A program made the translations under genes and the position numbers. A stretch of DNA of 64,000 bases from Rusavskia elegans (lineage: Eukaryota; Ascomycota; Lecanoromycetes; Teloschistales; Teloschistaceae): the NCBI GenBank assembly GCA_011316305.1, contig SAUG01000056.1, forward strand, positions 548,127 to 612,126, written 5' to 3'. Shown here piece by piece: positions 38,591 through 51,149 of this stretch; position 1 is the stretch's first letter; the number at the start of each line of letters is the position of its first letter. The notes under the pieces are model-generated. The model was not told the origin of the DNA and ran no database searches. It saw only the letters and a program-made list of their open reading frames with translations.

Positions 38591-38645
38591 ATCGCGTTAA
38601 TATATACTATAATAGAATATAGATATATAGATAGAAATTTTTACG

Positions 38646-41600
38646 TTTATAAAAAAATAGAAGATAAAGCTATAACTAAAGCGTTTAGTAAAGATATAGC
38701 AGGTTTTATAAAAGTTAGATTAGGAATTATATCTATATCTATAATTCTAACGGATAAAATTGCTTCGATTTTAAATAATCTATTAAATAGATATATAAAT
38801 AATTTAAACCGATCCTGCCGCCTATATTATAGCTATTATTTCTATACGTATTTTCTTCCCTTTAATATTCGATTTCTTTAACTACGTACAATCCTAGTTT
38901 TATTTTTTAAAAATAATAATAATTATAATATATCTTGCGCTATAAATATCGCTATAATCTATAAACTGCTTTTAATAGATATTTTATTTCATTAGCGTCT
39001 CCGAATAACCGGGAAATCAGGATCTAATAGATAATAAAATTTTCTTTTCTCTATTTCGAATCTAAATAACAGGACTTTTAACTTTTAATCAATTTAAATA
39101 TTACTAATAAATAGTTTGGATCAGTTCGTACTATTACTATCGCTAGAATCGAGTTAAATTCTAGAGTTTTTTATCCGTTTAAAAGAGTCTTTTAATATAG
39201 TAGCCGTCTACTTCGTACGGCGATAAAAATAGAAAAGCGCCGTAAAAGAAAAATAGAAAGCTAATAGTATTAATAGAATATTATTAACTTTCGGCTTTTC
39301 TATTGAATTTAATAATAAAGCTAGCGACTGCGACGATAATAAACCGATCTTTCTATACCGTTAAATAAAATTGTAAAGAAACGGTAGAGATATAGACAAT
39401 AATAGAATATATACTAGTACGGAGCTCTAGTCGATAGATAGTTTATCCATTCTCTCTTAATTTAGGAAAGTATATTAATAAAAAAATCTCGATAATAGTT
39501 CTAAATATTAATATAATATATTCTTTTAATAATAATACTTTATATTTTCTACGTTACTATCTATCGTATAGTACCCGTAAAAGTATATAATAAAAATCAG
39601 TTTTTAGAAAATAGTATTGATAGTTATATCTAATCCTAGATTCGGTTAAAATTGTTATCTCGATTTTATTGGCTTTGTATTTAATTTAGCTATTAATTTC
39701 GTATATATATAAAACCGCCTTTATAAAATAAAAGTAAACGTAAAATCAACGTATTATTCTAATATCCGCTTCTTTTATTATTTTAATTCCCTTCGCAGTA
39801 GGCGGTAAAAAGAAATCTTTATACTTCGAAAACGTATTATTATAGCTTTAAATCTTTTCGGGAACCGTTTTTATCCTAGTAAAAGTATTTAGCGGCTATA
39901 GTCAAATTTTAAACTAGAGTTAATATATTTTAACTAGATTCTAAATAGTATTTATTTTTTTATTTACTAGACTAGCGTCGATAGCTACTAGATATTAGAT
40001 AGAACTATTCGGGAACTAGCTACTTTAAAAGTTTAATAGAAGAAAATTAAAATAATCGTCTATCGTCCTAGTCTAGTAGCTGCTATTATTTTCTTCTCCG
40101 GGTTTTCTAAACCTATCGTTACTACGCCGGAAGCTACGCTTTAACTTTAACTACTAATATATATAGATTCGGTATCGATTATAGAAAAATTAGCCTTCGA
40201 CTAGTAAACGGATTTTATATTTATATAAAACCTCGTTATAGCTACATAGACGCCGGTATAGAGAGGTAAATTCTATTTTCTATTCGTTTACTTTTTAAGG
40301 TCGACAGCCTGCTTTAGAATCTTATATATATCTATAAGATTTATCTAATTTTTTAGTAATTTTTATAAAAGATTATATAATAGTAAATCCCGGCTTTTTC
40401 GGGCGCGATCTAATTCGACTAGAATATTTTCTACCGCGTTGTTAATAATATATACGTTTCGATCGAAGAAATTTTCGAAATCTTTATAAAAATCCATTAT
40501 ATAACGGGCGAAAAGCTCGTCTAATAATTAATCTAAATAGAAATAATTAAAATATATTACCGAATCCCGGCTATATATCGCTACTAATAAGTTTTATACA
40601 CTATTAAACTAAACTTTCCGATAATAGGCTAGTATCCGGCTATAGTCTACCGCGAACTAATATTCGATACTCGCCTATTAGCTTTAGTAGTTTTATATTA
40701 TCGGAACGGTAACGAGATCGTTTTATATCGTTATAAATTTCTAGAATTTAATCGATATATAAATCCGCCGACGAATATAATTATAGATATTTCTTCTAAT
40801 CTCTTCGGAATAGACTATATAACAGGTTTCTAGTAATATAGTCTAGACCGTTTTCTTTAAAATATCGACGGCTCCGATAATAATAACTTTCGGTAATTAT
40901 ATATATATATCTATTGATATATTAAAATAATATATTATTTACTAGAATATCTATTCGTAATCCGTTCGACTTTCGGATATAAAATAGATAAAAGCGATCT
41001 AAAAGGCCGAGTTACAGGATATTAACCTATATAATTCTATTAAAAGAATTCTATATATATTTATCTTTCGCGAGTATAAAATACGTAATATCTCCTAGTT
41101 CGCTAGATATAACCCGCGTTAAAGGCTCGCGGAACAGCCGATATAAAGATAGTAATAAAACGTCTAGCAGTTATTATTCCATAATAATATAACTAATTTC
41201 TATTCGGACTCGGAATATAATTCCGGACGGGCTAGAATTAAAAATAGATAGTCGAGTATATTTTAAAAAAAGCTAGGTAAAAAAGAGTTTTTATAGGCGA
41301 AACTAGACGCTAGATAGCTATCTATACTAAAAATACTCGGAATAGATAGTAAAATAGATATAGATTCAGATTTCGTTATAGGTACGGATTTTCTATTTTA
41401 AATTCGAGTAATAGAAAAATTATATATCGCGTTATATATATAAAGCTTCTATCTACTAAAATCGGTCTAGAAAAATATAATATATATAAAAGAATAACCG
41501 TAGCTGTTAGAAAATACTAAAGATTTTTACTATTCTAGTATCTCGGCGTTAGCGTTACCGGCTCGACTATAGGCTAGATAACGTTTTTCTAAAGCTATAA

Positions 41601-44420
41601 AATTAAGCTTAATAATCTCGTATTTCTATAATAGGGCGAACTACTAGATCTCTTCTAGCAATCGCGTCAATCTATTTTATCCCGAGTAGAAACTATCGGT
41701 AGATAGAAATAAAAGAGTTATAATAGTAGCTAACTTTTTAGACCTTTTAGATAAGTTAATGGAAATTAGAGATATTAATAGCTAGACTATTACTAAAGCG
41801 CTATTTTAATTACTTCCAAGATAGTCGTACGATTTAAAGTAGCAGCGATAAATTATCGATAGTCTATTATAGTTTATATAGAGAACGTAGTATCGGTAAA
41901 TAGTATATAATCTCGACGGTAGATTCTATATTCGTTAATACTAGTAAATCTACTTCGTACTAGCTTTCGATTATAGCTAAATCTATAGTAGAACGTATAC
42001 TATTTACGAAGTCTAGCTAGATCCAGGCGGGTAAAACGAGCTTTATCTAATATATAAAAATTAGTTATAACTTTATAGTTAGGGTGTAGAATATATACCG
42101 TATAAGCGTCGATATTTTCGAATAGATTTTTCGTTACTTTATCTATTATTATATACTCGAATAGCGTCGGCTTTTATATTTAATTACCGAAAGAAAAACC
42201 GTTAGCTATTTTATCTAGTAAACGACCTATTATAGTATCTAGATAAAAGTACGAAGGCGGCAGTCTAGCTAAAAAGCGTAAGACCAGACAAGAATAGCGG
42301 CAGATATAATAAAAAGGCGCCTTCTATTTTAGAAAGTACTAAAATTCTAGATATCTAAAATTATCGATCGTATCTAATAATTTAATTTATCTAAAATATA
42401 AAAAATCTAGACGAAAACGATATTAGCTTATCCAGTCTATAGATTTATATCTAGCTAGGCCGAGATCGTTTTCGAAAACGACGTCTTTCGGCCGATAGAA
42501 ATCTATAAAGGCGATAATAGAAGCGACTATAGAAATATTAAAAATATTCGGATTATTTAAATATCTATAATTAGCTATAGAAATCCCTTTAATAGAAGTT
42601 TTCGGCTGCGATAAATTCTATCTAGCTCTGTTATACTATCTTTCTATAACCTTTAGTAGTAATCGCCTAGAATAGATAGTCGTTAACTAAACTATTATAG
42701 AACTGGATCAGATACTATTAATTAGTATAGTACGTATAAATCGCTTTATTAAAATAATCGACAGCCTATTCGTTTTTAACTGCCTATAAATCTTCGAGTC
42801 TATAACTAAAACTTTCTTTACTATAGAAGATATCTAAACCTTCTAATAGTCGTTAAATTAATAGAATAAAAGAATCGAATCTTTATTTTATTATAGACTA
42901 CGATTATCGGAATAATTAAAACTTTCCCGAAACGAATTTTTTCCGAAAAATATAAAAATAATTATCTATACCGCTTCGGTTATACGGCGCTAATATAGAG
43001 TTATATTATTAGTCGTAGATTATATAGAAACGTACGTAATATTATTTTATAATAGCCGATATATTATAGTAGTTCTTTCGAGCTATATATATTAATTTAT
43101 TAGCCTACGCCTCGGTAATACTATAGTCGTCTCGTCTTTTTTGCTAAATAATTTTTTTATAAAACCTTTACTAGTAATCTGATTTATAGAATTTTTAAAA
43201 AGTATAACTAGCTTTAAAGTTTTTTCTATTAGACCGTTTCTAACTATAATAATATAACCGATATTATATTTATATTATAATAACGCTTACTTTTTACTAT
43301 ATTAATAACGGAAGTCCGAAATCTATAAAATCGTCTAATAAAAATCTCTACTATTATATTTTTGGCGAATAAAGGATTCTATCTAAAATAATTCTAAATA
43401 ACCGAATAATATTATACGAACTTTATATACTATTTCTAAAATATAGATTATAGTATCGTCGCAGTTATAATAATTATTTATTAGTAGCTTTTAAATATAT
43501 AAATACTTTATATTTTAATAAATTGTATTAGTAGATCGATATAACCAAGTTAGATTTGGTTACTACTTTTATTCCGTAACTTTACGAGATTATACGAACG
43601 TATACCAGTACTAATCTTTAGTCTTCCAATTAGTATTCGTATCGTTCGGTATTATAATAAGATCGCCTATCTAAACTGCGTATTCGTTAATTATAATACG
43701 GGCGTATAGGTTTTTATATTATTTTAGTAAAAATTTCGAATCTTTTTTTCATTTATTTTAAAATATAATCGAATTAAGAAATTTTATCTAGAATAAATAG
43801 CTAAAATACTCGTATACGAAAAATGTTACTATAGTACTACGTTATTTATACTATAATAACTAATAGAATACTATAGTTAATATAACGAAATTAATATTAT
43901 TTTAAAAAAGCTAAATAATATAATATATACTAAATTAGCCGACGTAGTTATATAAAAACGTAGTATATACTACGACGTATTAATAGAAATCGATTCGCGG
44001 ATATATTAAACGCTAGAAAAGATATTTATTATTTAAACAATATATTCCGACTAGCTAATTTATTAAAGTACTTTTAAAATTATATAATCGTATATTATTA
44101 TAAATATATATAGAATTTACAACCTATTTAATTAGATCCGTTAACTATAGAAAAGAATTATAATAGTACGAGTATTCGGTTAAAGGTAACTAAAATCTAT
44201 ATTAAATTTTCAAAGCTTTCTCTATAAAAGATTATAATCAAATATTAGGACTAATAGTAGACGATACGATTTTTTCGTATATTCTAATAGGCGATATTTT
44301 AAAAGAAACGTTTCATGAATATTTTCTATATTAGCTATTTTAACTAACCTAAAGTCTTCTATTAAACTAGAAAACTGCCGCTACTACGATCGTAAAAATC
44401 TTATAGTAGCGAGATAAACT
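38646..44420 (-). pseudogene. Long unidentified coding relic
   Basis: The minus strand holds long shared-frame stretches broken only by TAG/TAA of RIP type. About 43140-42330 reads for some 270 codons without a shift (including RLSIILIKRFIRTILINSI and ARYKSIDWIS). About 41740-40900 reads continuously (NNNCRTFYHYLYVGCSASL and a Leu/Tyr-rich neighbourhood). About 40500-40050 contains INNAVENILVELDRARKSRD. I do not recognise the family. Some parts also read openly on the plus strand, so the strand is likely but not certain. It adjoins the RecQ-like unit tail and could be a separate transposon. Confidence 0.35.
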
Positions 44421-44425
44421 CGCCG

Positions 44426-44432
44426 AAATAAA

Positions 44433-44463
<31 letters not shown>

Positions 44464-44472
44464 TAAAAAATA
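44426..44472. repeat. Purine microsatellite (AAAAAG)n
   Basis: Consecutive AAAAAG units grading into poly-A. Plus strand is purine only. Confidence 0.85.
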
Positions 44473-46264
44473 GAGAGCTATCGAAAGTATATAAAAGCTT
44501 TTAGCTAGTATTTTTATTTAAATCTAGAAGAGTAATAGATAAGATTTTATAAATAAATAAAAGCTAGTACGTTAATTTAAGGCTATCTAGATTAGAAAAA
44601 GCGGCTATAATAAAACTCGATTTTAGCTATCTAAATATAGTAATTTTCGACCGAACTAATCTTTTTTAGATCTCGGATTTCTTTATCTTTTAATAATATT
44701 ATACTCGACTTCTATTCGATCTTTCTTCTATTACCTTCGACCTAGAATTCCTTCGTTTAAGGTTTATTCGGGGTAATGGAAATATAATCTTTTTCTAGCT
44801 TTATATATACAAATAAATAAGGTTAATATAGTAGTTAGAAATTACTAAAAAATATAACGCTGGATTTAACGCTTTACTTCGTTTAATACTATAGATATCA
44901 GAAGAGCTTAATATAAGCTCTGCTCTTTTAAATTAAAATCCCTTTTACTCCGAAGCTACAACGTACAGGATTCTATTTTAACTATAATTTTCCTCTAATA
45001 CCGACGGAAGTACTTATTATCGTCTAAACGAAAATTAATATCGGTTTCGGCAACAGTTAAATTTAAAATAAACTTTTTGATCTATAGTCGACCTTTAGAC
45101 TATAGTTGAATCGATATCTTTAATTTCCAGCAGTAGACTAAACGGTATTAATTTTATAAAAAAATTTTCGGCAGCGTTAAATATAAAGATCTTTTTCGTA
45201 GCTAAAGAACGGAAATATGGTATTAATTAAAATAATATCTCTTATTTTTAAAACTTCCGAAAATAAAATAGATTTACCCTTTACAAGTTTATATATCGAT
45301 ATTATTTTCTTCGAAGACGATTATTAGTTTATAAAGATATTAATTAAATAATCGCCTATATTATAATAATTTCTAAAGACGAATCCTTGGTAGAAATATT
45401 TTCTTTATAGTATTATCTTCTAGGATATTTATAATATATATAAAGTCGCTATCGTAGAACTTAATAGTTTTTCTTTTTTAATACGTCGTACTAATAATAT
45501 TCCGAGTATAAATTAGTTTTATTCTTCCGCGAAGAAGTACTATCTAACTTCTGATATTTTAAATAATACTATTAATTTTAATAAAATTATTATATTGTTT
45601 ATTTTCGTCTTCTGCCGTATTATTTTCCTTTCTACGAGATCGTTTAATAAGAGTCTCTACTATTATACTTCTAGCGAACGAGGAAATCTATCTATATTAA
45701 TTTTAAATAATCGAGTAAAGCTATATATAGATAGAGATAGAAAGAAAGAAACGACTATTAGATAATAAAGTCAAGCGAGATGATATAAAGTAAAGTAAAG
45801 TAAAGTAATGTAAGATATAGTAAAATAAAATAAAGTAAAGTAAAAATAGCGGCTATTAGATATTAGATAATAAAGTAAAGACGAACGTCTCGTCTTAAAA
45901 TCAAATATAGATACTAGAGCGAAATAGAATATTATTAGCCCCAGTATATAGTTTAACTAATTATCTAATAATTCCGTTCTTTTTCTTTTCTTTAAAGAAA
46001 GAGCGACAGGCTGTAGCGATATATAAATAATACTATAAATCGATAGAAGACTTCTGGAATTGTTATTATTAAATAAAGTAATATAGTAAATATATTTACT
46101 AACAGGAATATTCCCGCTTTAGCGATCGGAAAAAGTTCGGATATAAAAATATATCATTTTCTTTCAGAAATCTAGTAAAACTTTTATAGATAGGCGTAGA
46201 TATATTATACGTAGATAAAAAAGTCTATACCTATCTAGAAATAGTATCTCCTATCTAGAAACCA
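44473..46264. other. AT-rich decayed sequence with one microsatellite
   Basis: No gene or family repeat identified. A (TAAAG)n tract lies at 45784-45845. Scattered moderate-GC patches at about 44690-45060 read openly on both strands and are not assignable. Confidence 0.4.
45784..45845. repeat. Microsatellite (TAAAG)n with TAAAA variants
   Basis: Runs of TAAAG interrupted by TAATGTAAGATATAG and then TAAAATAAAATAAAG. Confidence 0.85.
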
Positions 46265-46272
46265 TATATAAT

Positions 46273-46748
46273 TAGACTAGCTACTTCGGGTCGGGTTTCT
46301 ATCGAACCGTCGGAAATCCGACCCGATCTTGGCGGGTCGAAGCGGTTCGACTCGCTAAACGGTCGGGTCCGGGTTAAACCCGGGTTAAACCCGGATATCT
46401 ATTAAGCCTTTTTATATAATTATATAATGATATTATATATTAATTAATCAATTAATTAATTATATATAAAAGTAATCTAATTAAATAATATAATTAATTT
46501 AACTAGGACCTCTTTAGCTAGCGTAGTTAATTAATTAGAACTTTTTTAAATTATTCGTATGATTTTTATACTAGAATTATACTTTTATACTAGAGCTTAG
46601 CGCTAAAATCTAGTTTTAGCGGGTCGGGTCGGGTTAGCTAATTCGGGTTTAAAATCCGGTTAGATCGGGTTATATTTTAATCTAATCCGATTCGGGTCGG
46701 ATCGAATTAGCTAACCTGGATTCGAAATTCGATCCGACGGCCAATCTA
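46273..46748 (-). mobile_element. hAT-type MITE (476 bp) with perfect 8-bp target duplication
   Basis: TATATAAT flanks both sides (46265-46272 and 46749-46756). Left end TAGACTAGCTACTTCGGG, right end GACGGCCAATCTA (reverse of TAGATTGGCCGTC). Subterminal blocks alternate GGGTCGG and GGTTAAACCCGGG. The AT-rich centre contains a TTAATTAATTAATTAA-like stretch. This is the best preserved copy of the MITE family and the clearest proof of its 8-bp duplication. Confidence 0.92.
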
Positions 46749-46756
46749 TATATAAT

Positions 46757-47425
46757 AAAATTAAAATTACTATTAGATAATATAATATCTCGGCTTTAAT
46801 ATATAAAGGATATTTTATAACGGAGATTTAAATAGTTCGTATATAGGAGATAGTAAAAGCGCCGTACTATTTCGTAATTACTTTTATAGTATCTTTAGAT
46901 ATACTACTATAGCCCGCACTAGCCGCCTATAATAAATAGTAAATTATCGATATTTAAAGAACCCGGAAGCTATAAAATTAATTACAGCCTCGAATATTTC
47001 TTTTATCGAAGTTCTAGGTTATTTATATTCTAAAAACGAATAGATCTAACTTTAAAAAATTTAAAATCGGGGCTTTAACTCGAACTATTAACGTTTATCT
47101 TTATTTTTTTTTTATCGACGTCGATAAAATTCCTATAGATAGCTCTATTATTTAGTCGAACGTAGCGCTAGATCGCGAGACAGTAGTCGTCGGTAAAATT
47201 AATAATATCTCGATTATTAGAAATAGATACCGTAGATATAGGTCTCCGACAATCGAAACTATTTCCGAAAAAACGGAAACTTATACTCGGTATACTAAAA
47301 ACCTATATCGAATCGATATAAAGAAAATATATATAGCCGAAATTCTAGATAATCGTTACTAGAATCGTATACTAGCCTGTTTATTCGATAATAGAAAATT
47401 ATTATAAATCGTAGTATTTATAAAA
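46757..47425. other. Coding-like relic between MITE and leader fragment
   Basis: Both strands read with few stops. The plus strand about 47080-47420 gives DVDKIPID, then TVVVGKINNISIIRNRYRRY and KKIYIAEILDNRYQNRIL. The minus strand is nearly as open. If the leader fragment at 47428-47720 belongs to it, the minus strand is the coding one. No family recognised. Confidence 0.35.
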
Positions 47426-47427
47426 GG

Positions 47428-47720
47428 CTTATATTACTAGTAAAAAAAAAAGCGAAAGTAATAACTACGAAGTACCTATATTACTAGTAAAAGAAAAAAA
47501 AAGCGAAAGCGGTAAAGTACTTATATTACTAGTAAAAAAAGGAAAAGAAAAAGCGAAAACGTAAACTATAAAGTAGAATTTTATTATCAGTAAAAGAATA
47601 CGTTATATTACCGAGCAAATTTAAATTAAAATTCTAAAAAACCGTTATTTACAAAAAGGGATCTATGTTATTTTTCTCTATTTCTAGAACTATTAATTAA
47701 ACTAGAGTATCTAACGGCGA
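47428..47720 (-). mobile_element. Fragment of the shared leader with an internal triplication
   Basis: Reverse complement of the leader of copies A and C (ATTACTAGTAAAA, ACGTTATATTACCGAGCAAATTT blocks). The block TATATTACTAGTAAAA with its following A/G run and GCGAAAG occurs three times in tandem at about 47437, 47482 and 47527, spacing roughly 45 bp, where copies A and C have it once. Near 47650 about 40 bases of less mutated sequence interrupt the match. Confidence 0.6.
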
Positions 47721-48880
47721 TTGACTAGTATCGTTAATTAAAACCGGCGTGGTTATACGTTTATTAACGGCTATAGTAAATGATATTAATCGCAGCCGGG
47801 TAGAAAAAGTACTATTAGACTTCCTAGTATACTTCTATAACTATAAACAATAACTATATTTAACTAAAATATTTATCTAGAAAAGAAAGTAATAAGTAAA
47901 TACGGACAAGGAAGATAATAAACAGTTATAGATAAAAAAGATATTAAATAGTTACAGATAAGGAAGGTAATATATAAAAAGGAAAAACTTTCGAATAGAA
48001 CGTTTTTCTTTTAATATTACCTCCGATATATAACCGCGAAGTAAATAAAGATTTCTTTTAGGGGATTCTACCTTCTAAAATCTTCTTTTTAGTTCTATCT
48101 TCCTATAATAATAGGTCTAGTAAATTAATATAGATTTAGACAGTTTATAGCGCCGAGTAATAATAGCGGAAACGTTCCGCGTAGAGTTCTCGCTACGAAC
48201 AACGCTACTAACGTTATACTATATAGTTAATTACTCGAGCCCTATTAGTTAGAGTTCGATAATTATTATACTATTAGAAAGCTTTAGATAAAATCTATAA
48301 TCTATTTTATCTCTATATAGTAACGCTAGATACGTATTATATATATATAGCGGGTTGTTAAAAATACTAGTAGCAGTAAAATTTAACGCCGACCTTATAG
48401 AACTATTAGAATCTACGATCGCTATATTAGTAGTAATTGTTTAAAATTAAACCGGCTAATTAGAAAGCTCGATCTAAAAGGCCGCTAATAAACGCGGCAA
48501 AAGCCAGCTAATCTACTATTTTTAAATCAAACTATCCAGACGCTTCCGCTACCCGTTCCGCCAGCTTTATAGTTTCCGCCTACTCTATCTCTTCCTTTCT
48601 ACCCTCGAAACCACCTCGTCAGCACTAATTTACGTTATTCTATTAGCCAGTAAGCTGCCGCCGCCGTTCCTTTCTACCGCCGCCCGTATCTATTCGCCTC
48701 GACCTTAATAGACTCCGGCTATCGAGCCCGGAAACTATTATAGCTTTATAATAAAATAACCTATCGTTTCCTTCTAAAGCAGTTATAATAGTTATATAGT
48801 TATTCCTCGTTCGCTTTACTTCTGATTTTTATCTATCGAATTCGAGTACCTTCGTAGCTTCGGTATAGAATATCCTACTA
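47721..48880. other. Moderate-GC decayed sequence
   Basis: From about 48440 GC content rises and plus-strand readings rich in Arg, Ser and Pro appear (around 48530-48740). No domain recognised. Confidence 0.3.
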
Positions 48881-48886
48881 TTTCCT

Positions 48887-49505
48887 ATACGCGCCAGTTT
48901 ATAATTACTTCTATCTTCGGACAGGCTATCGCTCGCCGCCGCTCGCTCCCTTTTATCGCCCGGGATTAAATATACAAGAAGTATACCGAGACGCGGATTC
49001 GGACGGTTTATATAGATAGATTAGTTAATAAACTCGCGGCGGCGTTTTATAGTTACTTCTATATCTCTAGACGGGCTATTATCGCTCGACTATTACTCGT
49101 TTCTATTACCGTCTACTTTTTCGATTATCGTCTGTTTCTCCTATTAATACTCGTTTATTATATAGCTTTAATCCTCCAGATAAAGTCGGCAGATTAGGTA
49201 TATGATTCTAAGTAGAGATTCGAAGATAGATCGTATAGACGTAGTAGTAAAAAGCTGACTTTTTCCTTCTTTATCTAGATAATCTATTTTCGACTTTTAA
49301 CTAAAAATCAATATATCTAATCTGCCGACCTAACCGGGAAGATTAGGCTATATACTAAAAAAACGGTAATAGATAGAATAGACGACGATTAAAGAAGCAG
49401 ACGGTATTAGAAATAAGCGATAATCGATTAGTAATAGCCCGTCTAAAAGTATAAAAGCAACTATAAAACGCTACCGCGACTCTAATTCTCTCCCGGGTTT
49501 AATAT
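48887..49505. repeat. Nested inverted repeats with a partial direct copy
   Basis: Outer arms: about 49033-49135 and 49381-49480 are inverted copies (left GCGTTTTATAGTTACTTCT, right AAGCAACTATAAAACGC; both contain AGACGGGCTATT or its reverse). Inner arms: GTCGGCAGATTAG at 49195-49207 and CTAATCTGCCGAC at 49317-49329 are exact 13-bp inverted copies bounding 135 bp, which looks like a small MITE in the spacer. A direct partial copy of the outer arm lies at about 48890-48940 (CAGTTTATAATTACTTCTAT). GC content is higher than in the neighbours. Confidence 0.65.
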
Positions 49506-49873
49506 ATTAAACCGGAGATTTTATAGCTTTCTAGCGGTAGTAACCGCTAGAGGTTCGTAGCCGGTACCGCGTATAGATAGATCTCTATCGCTAGCCGAAC
49601 AGACCGGGATAAAAAAAGCTCGAAAATAAATATAATCTAGAAAAACCTAGACGGCTTATAATCTTTCTATATCGAATCTATAGATCTTTTTCCCTTTCGT
49701 TAATTGTAATAAGGAAATCTCGTTAGATAGCTTCTATAATTAATATGCGAACGTTTTTTCGAAATTAGAATCGGGGCGTTCTAGTTTTTTAACTAGTTAT
49801 CTTCTATCCTATTTATCTTCCGAGTATCCATAAACCCTCCGAAAAAAAAAGTAGTTTTTCGTTTCCCGACTAG

Positions 49874-50283
49874 TATAACGTCTCTATATATTAGAAAACG
49901 TTACGTTCGAATCTAGCTACAGCCGTAGACGTAGTACGAGCTACTAAATAGTAAAGGAATCCTAGTATAAAATATCGAAACTAATCCCGTATAGCCGTAA
50001 AGATATAGTTACAATATTACGAGGTATCTTCGTTATAAAAATAATTAAAAAGAAAATAACTAGAGTAATTAATAATTATATTAATAACTAATCAGAAAAG
50101 CTATCTAGTATAAATATAAAATAATATATATAGTAAATAAAGCCGATAGTACTAATAGATAACCGTCTACTAAAAGCTTCTATTATAAAAATCGGCTATA
50201 GCAGCTATAGGCGGCTATAGATAATTAGTTTTATTTAGTTAGCTAATTTTTTATAATACTTTTATAGAATTATAAATATAATA
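49874..50283 (-). repeat. 3' LTR of gag-only copy 2
   Basis: 410 bp, with the conserved blocks CTAAATAGTAAAGGAATCC and GGCGGCTATAGATAATTAG. Ends TATAATA. Confidence 0.88.
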
Positions 50284-51149
50284 TAGTTCTTTCTATTTCG
50301 TTTCCTATTTAGCTTATTTATATTCCGGGTATATAAAGCCTAACTGTTCCTTTTTTTCTTTTTTCTTTAATATTTTTATTATACGTTTTCGGAAAAGGAA
50401 GTAATTAAAGTCTTTTTATTATATTTAGTTAAAATATATTATTTTATCTTTTAATAATAGTTTTTATACCTATAATCTTTTAAAAGAATATAAAGTTAAA
50501 GTTAATAGTAATATCTATAGCGAATATACTCGGGTCTAGAAATCGTACGATCTTTTAATTTCTAATACTACTTATAATATTTTCCTTTCTCTTTTAATAT
50601 TTCGACTCTAATTATCTTATAGGGAAACGTTTTAAAGATAAAAAAAAAAAAACTTTATTCTAATATCGAAAATATTTTCGAAAAACATTCTAAAATACGC
50701 TACTATATTAAGTTCTTTCTAGATTCTAAAAAGGAAATTCGTAATTATTATTTTATATAGAAATCGAATCTCCGCCGGCTCTTTAGAAAGTATAAATATT
50801 TTGTTACTTATTATTACTCTTTAAATAAATATAAAAGGAATTTTATCGTTTAGAAATAATATATTTTATTTTATTATAAAAAATTTAATAATCTAGTAAT
50901 ATTTTACTCCTCCGTTAATCTTATACTAGCCGCGTAAAAGGCGTTTATTAATTCGGTTTCAACTTTTAATTTAATTAGTTTTAATCGATTTTTAAAAAAG
51001 TTCGATTTTTTTTAGCTTTTAGAGCGACGAATATATAAAAGAGTATCTAGTTAAAGATTTCTTTTTATTATACTACTGAATTATTTTCGAATTATATATT
51101 AATTTTATATATTATATTTAAATCTTCTAATATTTCCGTTAATTTTTAT

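Larger units (their letters stand above)
28052..38645 (+). mobile_element. RecQ-like helicase unit with the shared leader (interrupted by hAT)
   Basis: The left 270 bases (28052-28330) are homologous to the leader of the 0.95 kb elements: TCGATAAACCAGTAGTTGG corresponds to CCGGTAAACCAGTGGTTCGG, GAATATACGGTAG is shared, and GTTAGTAATATAA follows. A RecQ-like helicase gene follows, split by the hAT element at 33088-38502. After its last codons the tail at about 38560-38645 resembles the tail of copy A (CAATTAGTCAGTATAATATCG against CAATCGTTGCCGTATATAACG, then GATAGAA). The tail match is weaker than the leader match. Whether the whole unit was mobile is inference. Confidence 0.5.
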
